From contig JAUQZC010000107.1 in the NCBI GenBank assembly GCA_030587435.1, forward strand, positions 1 through 22,857: DNA of 22,857 bases. The letters are read 5' to 3'. The notes under the pieces are model-generated. The model did no database searches. It worked only from the letters and a program-made list of their open reading frames with translations, and had not been told where the DNA came from. Both the position numbers and the translations under genes were made by a program. Of this stretch, positions 1-6,914 are shown piece by piece. How positions within the stretch are numbered: the stretch's first letter is position 1; every line of letters begins with the position of its first letter. This DNA is from Candidatus Baldrarchaeota archaeon (lineage in GTDB: Archaea > Asgardarchaeota > Baldrarchaeia > Baldrarchaeales > DXJG01).

Positions 1-21
1 GAACAGAATTTTAAATTACTG

Positions 22-393
22 ATGTATCAGAATCAAGGCATTACTTCACTCACAATCTCACTATGTCTTGGAAAAGCAGATAAACTAATCAAAGTAGCCC
101 AAGAATATTTACAAGAAGGCTTTCTTAGAGAAGCAGCCCATAGATTAGCTATGGCAGCTTTCTGGATTGGCGCTGCATACCAGTTTTTACACGGGGAAAT
201 CCCCAGATGCAAACATGACACTTTTCTATTTTTACATAGAAACTTCGATGTACCATTTTCGTTAAGCAGCGAGTTTGCTTCTTATGAAGTTGCAGATTTA
301 GAGGAACCTCAGGAAATAGATGTGCAGTTCTACTTCAAAAAAATATTGAGGTTTTCAGGAGGTTTTGTGCGATGGCTTTTGAAGAATACATAA
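22..393 (+). CDS. HEPN-like helical protein (possibly 5'-partial)
   Basis: The 123-residue product is mainly helical. Residues 19-60 follow the usual HEPN N-terminal pattern: a helix, then a segment like REAAHRLAMAAFWIGAA, then IPRCKHDTFLFLHRNF where HEPN proteins often carry a Pro/His-containing turn. A clear C-terminal Rx4-6H RNase motif is not visible, so catalytic activity is doubtful. The reading frame stays open upstream to base 1, so the true start may lie outside the window; ATG at 22 is only the first internal candidate. Its end overlaps the next HEPN gene by 22 bases, which implies co-transcription. HEPN proteins often pair with minimal nucleotidyltransferases in toxin-antitoxin systems. 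No nucleotidyltransferase is visible here, but one could lie left of the window. The family call rests on pattern only. Confidence 0.6.
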   Translation: MYQNQGITSLTISLCLGKADKLIKVAQEYLQEGFLREAAHRLAMAAFWIGAAYQFLHGEIPRCKHDTFLFLHRNFDVPFSLSSEFASYEVADLEEPQEIDVQFYFKKILRFSGGFVRWLLKNT

Positions 394-725
394 GAAAAGC
401 CAAAAAACATTTTGACTCAGGAGACCCCGATTCCTCTATTTTAATGGCTCATTCCGCATTGGAACTTGCTATCAAAGGATATTTAATTAAGAAAACCGGA
501 AAATCGCCATTACATCTTTTAGAAGCATTAAGTAACTCTCTTTTCCTATCTAAATTAAAAACTTTGTTAGGTGAAGATATGCTCGACAAGTTGGTAGAAT
601 TAAATAAAATGAGAAACGCTGTTTATCACACTACATATATGCCCAGCAACAGTGATGCTAAATTTGCCTTATCCATTTCCACAAAAGTTCTAGAAAAGAT
701 ATCAAATGATGAAGCAGTTAAATAA
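372..725 (+). CDS. HEPN domain protein with Rx4H motif
   Basis: A 117-residue, all-helical HEPN-type protein. The N-terminal helix (about residues 1-35, with SALELAIKGYLIKKTGK) and the C-terminal helix fit the fold. The sequence RNAVYH at about residues 77-82 is the HEPN Rx4H signature, associated in active members with metal-independent RNA cleavage. The start ATG lies inside the end of the preceding HEPN-like gene in another frame, preceded by AGGAGG at about 358-363, a good ribosome-binding site at sensible spacing. The overlap suggests a two-gene unit. By family knowledge it could be a toxin-type RNase or an accessory of a nucleotidyltransferase. Substrate and partner cannot be read from sequence. 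Confidence 0.72.
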   Translation: MAFEEYIRKAKKHFDSGDPDSSILMAHSALELAIKGYLIKKTGKSPLHLLEALSNSLFLSKLKTLLGEDMLDKLVELNKMRNAVYHTTYMPSNSDAKFALSISTKVLEKISNDEAVK

Positions 726-767
726 GTCAAAATAATTATGAGTTTCAATCTCTGTGATGTTTAAGTT

Positions 768-1060
768 TTAGAATGTGAAGCATGTCTTCAAAAGTTTCCC
801 ATATCCTTCTACTGGTTCTTTTATAGTTCTTAAAGCAGCCCATATAGATGCTTGATTACCTGTAACCACTGGTTTTCCAAGTTCTCTTTCCAATTTTCTA
901 TTATTTCTAAGGTTCTAAAGTTCGTGCAGCTTATGAAGATACCGTCTGCCTCCGGTTTAAATACCTCTTTAGCTAATCTACACGATACCCAAGGAGCTAA
1001 TTTTCTATCTCGATATTTTTACGACGCCAAGACCCTTTATAGATAAAACATGTAAAACGA
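768..1060 (-). pseudogene. Remnant of maleate isomerase / Asp-Glu racemase family protein
   Basis: Read on the minus strand, three frames join into one recognisable C-terminal half. First comes VLHVLSIKGLGVVKI, then RKLAPWVSCRLAKEVFKPEA and DGIFISCTNFRTLEIIE, then KLERELGKPVVTGNQASIWA, ending TCFTF and a stop at 768-770. The GIFISCTNFRT segment carries the Cys-Thr-Asn motif around the second catalytic cysteine of the maleate cis-trans isomerase/arylmalonate decarboxylase group, and GKPVVTGNQASIWAA is the usual following segment. Frames change near 1015-1021 and near 893-896, where one A appears to be missing from an A-run. The first catalytic cysteine region and the whole N-terminal half are absent upstream, so this is a truncated pseudogene rather than only a sequencing slip. 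Confidence 0.72.
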
Positions 1061-1095
1061 TCTTTCTATGCAATTATTTCATTATAATGTCACAA

Positions 1096-2004
1096 TTAAA
1101 TAACACCATAGAGTCTTATTATTTTACCTTCAAGTCTTTTCTTAATTTTCTTAATATTTTCTTGTTTCCGAACATAGAAAGAATTTTTAACGTAAATTAC
1201 CCCGTAGAGTCTATAGCCGCATTTTTTAACGTCAAAAACTATTTTAAACATTGTGTTAGTAGAGATTTTCTTCATAGATTCTAGTATCGGTTTAAGACTG
1301 CCTGAAACATAGAGTACATAAGAACCGCTATTGCATACTATAGCGATTTTCCCGTAACCTTTGGAAACTCTTTTAAGAATTCGAATCACTTCTGCGTTTT
1401 CTCTACGCGCTTTTAGATTTCTATTAAAAATATCAAACCCAAATATTTCCCTACATGTTTTTCTAAACTCCTCAACTAAAGCATCTCGTGCACCTAGATC
1501 CATTGAGAAAATCTCTATTGAGTTTTGACATATTTTCGCTGCCACATTTCTCCTCATGAAGGATACTTTTTCAGGACCGTTAGAAGATTGGATTACAAAG
1601 TTCTCAACCCTTAAAAAACCCATTTTCCTCAACACAATTTCTGCAGCCATTATCCTATATTTTCTCGATATGAACGGCGAGAAAATAGAAATAGAAGCAC
1701 GATGTTTGAAGAGTTTTTTAGCTTCCTCAATTATCTCTTCCTTTACATATCTAAATTCCTCAACGTCTTCCCGTTTCTCACCTATGATCTCCAATTGCCA
1801 CACCAAGTCTCGAACAAACAACTTCCCCAATCTATACACATTACCGACAACCATTTCCCCGTCTAAACTTAAAAACGCTATTTTAACCGTAGAACTAACT
1901 TTTCTAAGAAGAAGCCTCCTAAAAATGTAAAAATCTTCCATATCAGAGTCAGAAATTCTCTCGAACACACGGTACTTAACCTTTATGTACGGTAGCAGAG
2001 ACAT
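1096..2004 (-). CDS. Uncharacterised 302-residue archaeal protein
   Basis: An intact basic protein of 302 residues with no family I recognise. There is no signal peptide or membrane segment. It alternates predicted beta strands and helices; residues about 95-150 (SIFSPFISRKYRIMAAEIVL followed by RKMGF and an aromatic strand) weakly resemble the second half of a GNAT acetyltransferase fold, but the glycine-rich acetyl-CoA loop is not evident. The C-terminal third has two similar strand segments ending in YGVI (GYRLYGVIYV and IIRLYGVI at the very C-terminus). An AT-rich TATA-like stretch lies about 30-40 bases upstream of the ATG, and no good Shine-Dalgarno is seen, so the message may be leaderless. 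The adjacent remnant at 768-1060 is on the same strand downstream. Function unknown. Confidence 0.7.
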   Translation of the reverse strand: MSLLPYIKVKYRVFERISDSDMEDFYIFRRLLLRKVSSTVKIAFLSLDGEMVVGNVYRLGKLFVRDLVWQLEIIGEKREDVEEFRYVKEEIIEEAKKLFKHRASISIFSPFISRKYRIMAAEIVLRKMGFLRVENFVIQSSNGPEKVSFMRRNVAAKICQNSIEIFSMDLGARDALVEEFRKTCREIFGFDIFNRNLKARRENAEVIRILKRVSKGYGKIAIVCNSGSYVLYVSGSLKPILESMKKISTNTMFKIVFDVKKCGYRLYGVIYVKNSFYVRKQENIKKIKKRLEGKIIRLYGVI

Positions 2005-2523
2005 TCATTTCCCAAAATAGGTTCTCAAAGAAAAATAAAACCACCACCCTTAGATTCACCTTTAACTTTAAATTGCATCCTTCTTCAACACGATGCTTTG
2101 TCTAGGAAAGGTGTACAATCCACTGTTATTATAAACGATATCTTGAACGAGTACGGTTGATAGACCTTAACAGTTAAGAGCGTTGCATAACTCCATAAAT
2201 GGCTTGAAAAGAACGCATTAATAAGGAGAAGCATTATTAAAATAGGATGCAGCATGTGGCTCTTCATGTTTGTAGGTCTCCTCACGGGTTTAAATGCCTT
2301 CCATATACAATTTAACACGCAGTCAAATAGATTTAATTTTCGAGTATATATTTTTCACAGTAGGAACCTCTCTCCATGTATTCGTAAATCAGAAGCACTT
2401 AAAAACAATAAGCGATAAACTACATGAAAGCTTTAGTTTTGCAGGTACAGGAAGAAAGCTACAAAATTAAATTTAGTGAATCTTATAATGCTGGGATGTG
2501 TTATGTAGTTGTGAGGTTTAGAA
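2005..2523. other. Intergenic stretch with a short hydrophobic open frame of uncertain status
   Basis: No supported gene. On the plus strand a frame is open from 2191 to 2415, and from the ATG at 2254 would give 54 residues beginning MWLFMFVGLLTGLNAFHIQF, a membrane-like segment. The opposite strand also has a hydrophobic frame (2085-2318). Neither shows a family, a ribosome-binding site or a clear start, so either may be decayed gene material. A TATA-like CTTATAAT at 2482-2489 may drive the small gene starting at 2524. Confidence 0.4.
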
Positions 2524-2787
2524 ATGTCTGATGCAATAGTTGCCGTACGACGTGAAGTTGTCGAGGAAATTATTAGAAGATTAAATGATGAAACTGAATT
2601 CTACAAGATGATTATTGAAAATTTCAGAAAGAGGTATGGTTGTGGTCTTGAGGAGTTAGAGAAGAAGATAAAACGTGAAGGAGTTCCCGTAGATAAACAT
2701 GAGATATGGGAAGACAGCATTGAGTGGAGAAACGCTGTAGAGGAAATTGAAAAACTTAGAAAGTTGCTGAGGGAACTTAAAGGTTGA
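2524..2787 (+). CDS. Small antitoxin-like protein (partner of TumE/DUF6516-like toxin)
   Basis: The 87-residue product is highly charged and helical, with an N-terminal strand-helix (IVAVRREVVEEIIRRL) resembling ribbon-helix-helix type antitoxin N-termini, a central helix containing RKRYGCGLEELEKKI, and a C-terminal Glu/Lys/Leu-rich helix (EEIEKLRKLLRELKG). GTGAGGT at 2511-2517 is a plausible ribosome-binding site for the ATG. The next frame starts with TTG overlapping this stop as TTGA, the tight coupling typical of toxin-antitoxin operons, and that frame resembles an archaeal TumE-like toxin. I infer an antitoxin role from size, charge and coupling. The exact family is not certain. Confidence 0.62.
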   Translation: MSDAIVAVRREVVEEIIRRLNDETEFYKMIIENFRKRYGCGLEELEKKIKREGVPVDKHEIWEDSIEWRNAVEEIEKLRKLLRELKG

Positions 2788-2942
2788 AGACAAGTGTTGA
2801 TATATTAAGAGAAGTTGCTGAGAAACTTTTAGGCTAAAAGATTGCTTTAAGAATAGAATTCTTTAAAACTAAGGTTAAAGCGTATCTTGTGAACAGTTAC
2901 GCACTAAATATCTACCACAAATATTACGTTAGGGAAATATAG
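2784..2942 (+). pseudogene. Broken TumE/DUF6516-like toxin gene
   Basis: A TTG codon at 2784, overlapping the upstream stop by four bases, opens the frame MKTSVDILREVAEKLLG, which stops at 2835-2837. The same frame continues after the stop as KIALRIEFFKTKVKAYLVNS followed by YALNIYHKYYVREI, until TAG at 2940. The pattern of a short N-terminal helix, then a strand KVKAYLVNSYALNIYHK with Tyr and Asn-Ile-Tyr, matches archaeal TumE-like toxins. A shifted frame after 2942 (SYTFFKKNNKIDLMDENKEG) may be the continuation, up to the end of the convergent transporter gene. An in-frame stop and a probable frameshift make it a pseudogene, leaving the antitoxin-like gene apparently without a functional partner. 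Confidence 0.55.
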
Positions 2943-3001
2943 TCATACATTTTTCAAAAAGAATAACAAAATAGATCTTATGGATGAGAATAAAGAAGGT
3001 T

Positions 3002-4165
3002 TTATTGTCTTCGGAGTGTTTTAAAGGCTACAATTGCTATAAGTAGTGCGATGAGTTCTATGAGTGCTACTATTAGGAATGCGTAGTTGTAAGTTGTTTT
3101 TGAAGCTATTAAACCCATAACTATTGGCCCTGAAGCCTGTCCTATGTCTTTTATCGTTTCCAGCATGCCTACGGCCGTTCCATGCGCTTTTTCTCCTAAT
3201 AGTTCTGTTGCTAAGGGCGCTGTGGCAGCAGTACTCATAGATACACCAACAGCAAACACCGTTATTGAGAGAACAATTGTTATAACGTTGGAAGATGTTG
3301 ATAAGGTTATCATACCTATTGTTGATGTTACTGCCCCTAAAACTATGATCGGTGTTCTTCCAATCTTATCGGAAGTAGCTCCCATCACCGGTTTTAACAA
3401 TGCTATTATTGACAGCTGCAATGTAAATATTAGCCCTACAAGCCAAGGATTTTCCGCAAACCTAACGTTATATAGAGGTAGAAAGGTTTCAATGCTTTGC
3501 ATAGCAAAATAGGTTGAAGCTTCAATAAGACCAAGCGTAAGTAAAACTCCAATCGCATATCCGCTGAGAACTGTGCCCGCCGACATCTCTTTTTCAAGTG
3601 TTTCTGTTTTTGGATGTTTATAGTCTGATGGAAGGAAAGTTACAAGTATAAAAGCTATTGTTCCAAGTACGCCGCATGTTATGTAGGTGAAGCGGAAACT
3701 GTAAGCATAAATAATTATTCCCGCAAGAGTTGGTGCTATTAGTCTACCAAATGTTCTAGCAGTTGAAAACAGGCCCATCATGCTTCCTTTCTTCGAAGGG
3801 TAAAGATCCGCTATTAAAGCTGTGGTAACGGGCACAAATGTTGCTGTTGCTATTCCATGGTAAACCCTTACAGCAGCCAATTCCCATCCATCTGACACAA
3901 AAGGATAAAGAAAAGGAGCAGTCATAAAAACAAATCCACTTACTATTAGAAGTTTTTTACGACCATAAATATCAGAGAGAAAACCAGCTGAAAAATTTAC
4001 AAATATTCCTGTAATAGTTGATGCAGCTGCCACCAAACCTATTTCAAATGGGCTAAGACCAAGATACTCAGCGTAAAGAGGCAATGTTGGAGATTTAGAG
4101 GCGGTAGAACTCATTATAGCGAAAAACCCTAATAAACATAAAAGTAAGAATATGGGTAGTGGCAT
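3002..4165 (-). CDS. MFS transporter (major facilitator superfamily)
   Basis: A 387-residue protein of about twelve hydrophobic membrane segments, the normal size for a compact MFS permease. The cytoplasmic loop 2-3 motif A is clear as GFLSDIYGRKKLL (residues 61-73), and a related loop GATSDKIGRTPIIVLG marks the second half, showing the internal duplication. Substrate cannot be read; the family includes drug, sugar and metabolite exporters driven by proton exchange. The start ATG follows GAGGG at suitable spacing. Only 12 bases separate it from the stop of the upstream ChrB-domain gene, so the two are very probably one operon. This suggests that the exported substrate or stress is shared with that gene. 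There is no ChrA chromate permease in the window. Confidence 0.9.
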   Translation of the reverse strand: MPLPIFLLLCLLGFFAIMSSTASKSPTLPLYAEYLGLSPFEIGLVAAASTITGIFVNFSAGFLSDIYGRKKLLIVSGFVFMTAPFLYPFVSDGWELAAVRVYHGIATATFVPVTTALIADLYPSKKGSMMGLFSTARTFGRLIAPTLAGIIIYAYSFRFTYITCGVLGTIAFILVTFLPSDYKHPKTETLEKEMSAGTVLSGYAIGVLLTLGLIEASTYFAMQSIETFLPLYNVRFAENPWLVGLIFTLQLSIIALLKPVMGATSDKIGRTPIIVLGAVTSTIGMITLSTSSNVITIVLSITVFAVGVSMSTAATAPLATELLGEKAHGTAVGMLETIKDIGQASGPIVMGLIASKTTYNYAFLIVALIELIALLIAIVAFKTLRRQ

Positions 4166-4177
4166 AGCGTCGCCCTC

Positions 4178-4681
4178 TTACGTGGATGTTATTTGTGATC
4201 TGAGAAACTCTATTCCAGCAATTCTATCCATTTCTTTAAGTTTATCTTTAAACTTTTCTTTAATCTCCTGAGCTTTAAAATACGCGTAGATGGAGTCCCA
4301 TATTTTAAATCCTATGTTTAAAGCCTCGAAATCGTCTTTAGCGATAAGTCTTAACCCAGTAAATACGGCTAAGATGCCGGCTGCCTCAGGAACCTTTTGA
4401 AGTTCGCCTTCAATGTCAGCTGCATGAACTATTTGAGCAACTTTCTTAAGAATCGGATCCTCTATCCTATATTTCTCCATAATGACTTCAAAAGTACATT
4501 TCCCATCTTTATGGCCTAGTTCAACGCCTTTAATGTCAAAAGGCGTACCATGTTCCGGTTTAGGCTGTTCCCGAGGATAATCTATGAAAACAAACTCAGC
4601 ATTTTCATCGATAAAATTTTTAATGAGCCAAGCACTAGCGGTACGATCGACGTGCACAAATCTTCTGGTAACCCACTTCAA
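4178..4681 (-). CDS. ChrB-domain (chromate resistance) protein
   Basis: The 167-residue product matches the C-terminal domain of ChrB. It has WVTRRFVHVDRTASAWLIKN near the N-terminus (the conserved Asp-Arg-x-Ala-x-x-Trp-Leu-Ile core), FDIKGVELGHKDGKCTFEVI in the middle, and VHAADIEGELQKVPEAAGIL followed by AVFTGL, which is a hallmark of the family. The N-terminal regulator part of proteobacterial ChrB is absent. Translation seems to start at TTG 4681, since GGAGGGG lies about six bases upstream and no ATG fits. It is co-transcribed with the MFS transporter immediately downstream. In bacteria ChrB acts with the ChrA chromate exporter; here the partner is an MFS protein, so a chromate role is only a family-based guess. 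Confidence 0.87.
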   Translation of the reverse strand: MKWVTRRFVHVDRTASAWLIKNFIDENAEFVFIDYPREQPKPEHGTPFDIKGVELGHKDGKCTFEVIMEKYRIEDPILKKVAQIVHAADIEGELQKVPEAAGILAVFTGLRLIAKDDFEALNIGFKIWDSIYAYFKAQEIKEKFKDKLKEMDRIAGIEFLRSQITST

Positions 4682-4768
4682 TTAACACCCCTCCTTCCAA
4701 TTCAATTTAATTTAAGGACGCTACGAAGTTGAGGAAAAATGTTATGGTTATGCTGCCTCACGAAAATT

Positions 4769-5383
4769 TTACCTCATCTCCTTGCAGTATTTTTCAACCG
4801 GACATTTTTTGCATCTACGCTTTTTACAGTATTCCAAGTACAGTCTTACAAGTTTCGGTTCAAATTTTTCAACCTCTTTTAAACCTAAACGATTAGCAAC
4901 TTCTATGGCAAAAGATGAAGGTTTAGGTTGAGCTTTAGACCATATGCCTCTAAGTTCTCTTAAAAATATATTTACAGCTATCGGACCAAAACCCTTAAAC
5001 TCCATAAGCCTTTTCTCAAGGTCTTTAGGGCTCGAAGCTTCCTCATGCAGTCTCTCCAAGTCACCATCATACTTCTCCTTAAGTAATTTGACAGTTTTTA
5101 TAATGTTTGTAGCAGTGGAAAAATCATATCTCACGTAACCTCCAGAGTCAAGCACTTCCACCAATCTGTCCCATCCCGCCGCCAAAATCCTGTCAGGTGT
5201 AGTTAAGTTCTCTTCAACAAATCTTCTAAAAGTTTTCTTAGCAATATCTGCCGAAATTCTTTTAGCAAAGAGTAAAGAAGCTAAAAACCACTTAAACCGG
5301 TCTTCAGCAGCAGATAAATTCAATCCAAGCTCTTCAGAATAACTTGACAATTTTTCAAGTTCATCTATGAGACCCAAATCCAA
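4769..5383 (-). CDS. HhH-GPD (endonuclease III-like) iron-sulfur protein lacking catalytic residues
   Basis: A 204-residue member of the HhH-GPD base-excision superfamily. A helix-hairpin-helix is seen at residues 127-142 (MEFKGFGPIAVNIFLREL region), then VANRLGL (162-168) aligning with the segment after the catalytic Asp in endonuclease III, then four cysteines at 186, 191, 194 and 200 (C-x4-C-x2-C-x5-C) like the 4Fe-4S cluster of endonuclease III, whose first spacing is six. By my alignment the catalytic Lys is Ile135 and the catalytic Asp is Ser156, so classical glycosylase/AP-lyase chemistry looks unlikely. The start is a TTG at 5383; a second TTG at 5377 has better spacing from AAGGGGG. 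It lies upstream of the ChrB-MFS pair on the same strand, about 90 bases away. Confidence 0.8.
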   Translation of the reverse strand: MDLGLIDELEKLSSYSEELGLNLSAAEDRFKWFLASLLFAKRISADIAKKTFRRFVEENLTTPDRILAAGWDRLVEVLDSGGYVRYDFSTATNIIKTVKLLKEKYDGDLERLHEEASSPKDLEKRLMEFKGFGPIAVNIFLRELRGIWSKAQPKPSSFAIEVANRLGLKEVEKFEPKLVRLYLEYCKKRRCKKCPVEKYCKEMR

Positions 5384-6015
5384 CCCCCTTTAACCAAAAT
5401 AACATTCAATTAACGTCAACATACAATTTAAAGAGTTACTCTGTCAAAGCTGCAAGACTTCGGTGATCATAATTTAAAATGGTTTCTAAGTATCTAAAGG
5501 TTTCTAAAATTTGAAGCTTCAGAAAATACTACTCTCAAGTGGACAAAAAGCTTATTAGTCGGGAGAAAGAAAGATTAGCCATTATTCAACCGGAAGTATC
5601 TTTACGGAGCCCTACGTTCTGCCTATGAATGGAAAGTCCATAAAAAACGAAAACAGCTTTTAAAATAGACCACTGGCTAGAAATGTCCTCCTAAACTCTC
5701 CTAAAACATTATGTAAGATATAGGTGCATGAAATTGCCTTTGTTGCCCCATCTTAACAAACAGCATCGATTAACCGAAAGAAATAAACATCATCTTGTTT
5801 TCCACGTTCCCCGATATATCTTTTAGTTTTGTTAATGCTTCACAAGTAAATCGTAGCAAGAAGATTTTCGTTTTAGGATTAACTAAAATCAGCAAAATAC
5901 AGATTTTTAATAAATAAGCATGATATTGGTAATATTGCAAAATTAGAAATCTAAAAAATTGATATGCAATGTGTTTTGAGCTAAAATCAGCCAAAAACTA
6001 AAGTTGGTGGTATAT
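5384..6015. other. Gene-free stretch, about 630 bases
   Basis: No frame on either strand shows a recognisable protein, and no tRNA-like or CRISPR-like structure was seen. A moderately open plus-strand patch around 5570-5680 (frames containing LYGALRSAYEWKVHKKRKQ or STGSIFTEPYVLPMNGKS) could be decayed coding sequence, but I cannot assign it. The minus-strand 74-codon frame at 5770-5994 has low-complexity AT-driven composition and no start context. The last part should contain the promoter of the DUF1847 gene at 6016. Confidence 0.5.
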
Positions 6016-6652
6016 ATGAAATGTGCTTATTGCAAAGTTCTAGCATGTGGTGAAAGAAAACCAAAGGACCTAAAGGTTGCCCGATGCGTGAGTACATGGA
6101 TATAATTGAGGAAGCTCGTCGAGAATATGAGAAAACCCCTATAAGGAAGCTTGCCTCAAGTGCGGGGATTGTTGAAGCAAGTGGCTACATTGAATGGCCT
6201 CGATTAAGGGAAATTATAGAGTTCGCACGTCTTATGCAATATAAAAAGCTTAGTATCGCCTTCTGCATAGGTTTACAGGAAGAAGCAGCAATAGTATCCA
6301 AGATCCTTGAAAAAGCAAGATTCAAAGTCCATTCAATAAACTGTAAAGTTGGAGCAATCCCAAAAGAAGATGTTGGCGTTCCAAAAGAATATCAAGGAAC
6401 TTCAAAAACTGGTTATGAAATCGGTTATGTAACGTGTAATCCAATAGGCCAAGAATATCTTCTCGTTCAGGTTGGTACAGACTTAATATAGCCCTAGGGC
6501 TTTGTGTAGGTCACGACTCGCTTTTCTTCAAATATTCGAAGGTACCCGTCACGGTTCTTGCAGCAAAGGACAGAATCAGCGGCTATAACCCGCTAGGTTT
6601 TATAAAGACATATTACGGAAGAAAATACTTTCAAAAGCTACTCTCCGAATAA
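6016..6652 (+). pseudogene. DUF1847 family gene, split by two one-base frameshifts
   Basis: The N-terminus MKCAYCKVLACGER, with the typical Cys-x2-Cys metal-binding start of DUF1847, is read from ATG 6016. Near 6052-6060, in a GAAAGAAAA run, the frame shifts to KTKGPKGCPMREYMDIIEEA, which continues through KLASSAGIVEASGY, IEWPRLREIIEFARLM, SIAFCIGLQEEAAIV and KVGAIPKEDVG to TCNPIGQEYLLVQVGTD. Near 6478-6486 a single base seems missing, and the frame shifts again to NIALGLCVGHDSLFFKYSK and PVTVLAAKDRISGYNP, ending at 6652. Joined, the product has the expected family length of about 210 residues, and no other damage is visible. DUF1847 proteins are metal-binding, of unknown function. Either a very young pseudogene or two base-calling errors in A/T-rich runs. 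Confidence 0.85.
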
Positions 6653-6862
6653 AATGCAAGATAATTCATTATTTTGTCTTCAAATTTTACAGAAAACTAA
6701 TATTTTGTCAAACAATTACTAAACCATTGCTTATTTAACTTAACGAGCAAAGAAAATCTTCTTTAAGTTAACATGTCAAAAACAAAAAACATATTTACTT
6801 TTAACACCATATTCTTGCCCTATGTCTTATATTTCGACGTTTCTTTCTTTATTTAGTTTAAC
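6653..6862. other. AT-rich intergenic with inverted repeat
   Basis: No gene. A 9-base inverted repeat, TTAACTTAA at 6735-6743 and TTAAGTTAA at 6763-6771, encloses a second short stem AAAGAA/TTCTTT. It lies between the end of the DUF1847 gene and the thiolase promoter and may be a terminator-like or operator-like element; AT content makes chance occurrence easy. Confidence 0.3.
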
Positions 6863-6880
6863 CGAAACCATTATATAGTA
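6863..6880 (+). promoter_or_regulatory. Archaeal BRE/TATA promoter of the thiolase-DUF35 operon
   Basis: CGAAAC (6863-6868), a purine-rich BRE-like sequence, precedes TTATATAG (6871-6878). Transcription would start about 25 bases on, near 6898-6902, giving a leader of about 15 bases before the ATG at 6915. This spacing is what archaeal TBP/TFB promoters show. The leader holds GGGG at 6903-6906 as a possible weak ribosome-binding site. Confidence 0.6.
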
Positions 6881-6914
6881 TAAGACCTTTAACGGCTTTA
6901 TCGGGGTTTTTAAA

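Noticed and set aside
852..1284. Plus-strand frames at 852-1046 and 1087-1284
   Set aside because: The first is opposite the racemase-type remnant and the second opposite the end of the 302-residue gene; compositions are not protein-like.
5770..5994. 74-codon minus-strand frame
   Set aside because: AT-driven composition, no ribosome-binding site and no recognisable family.
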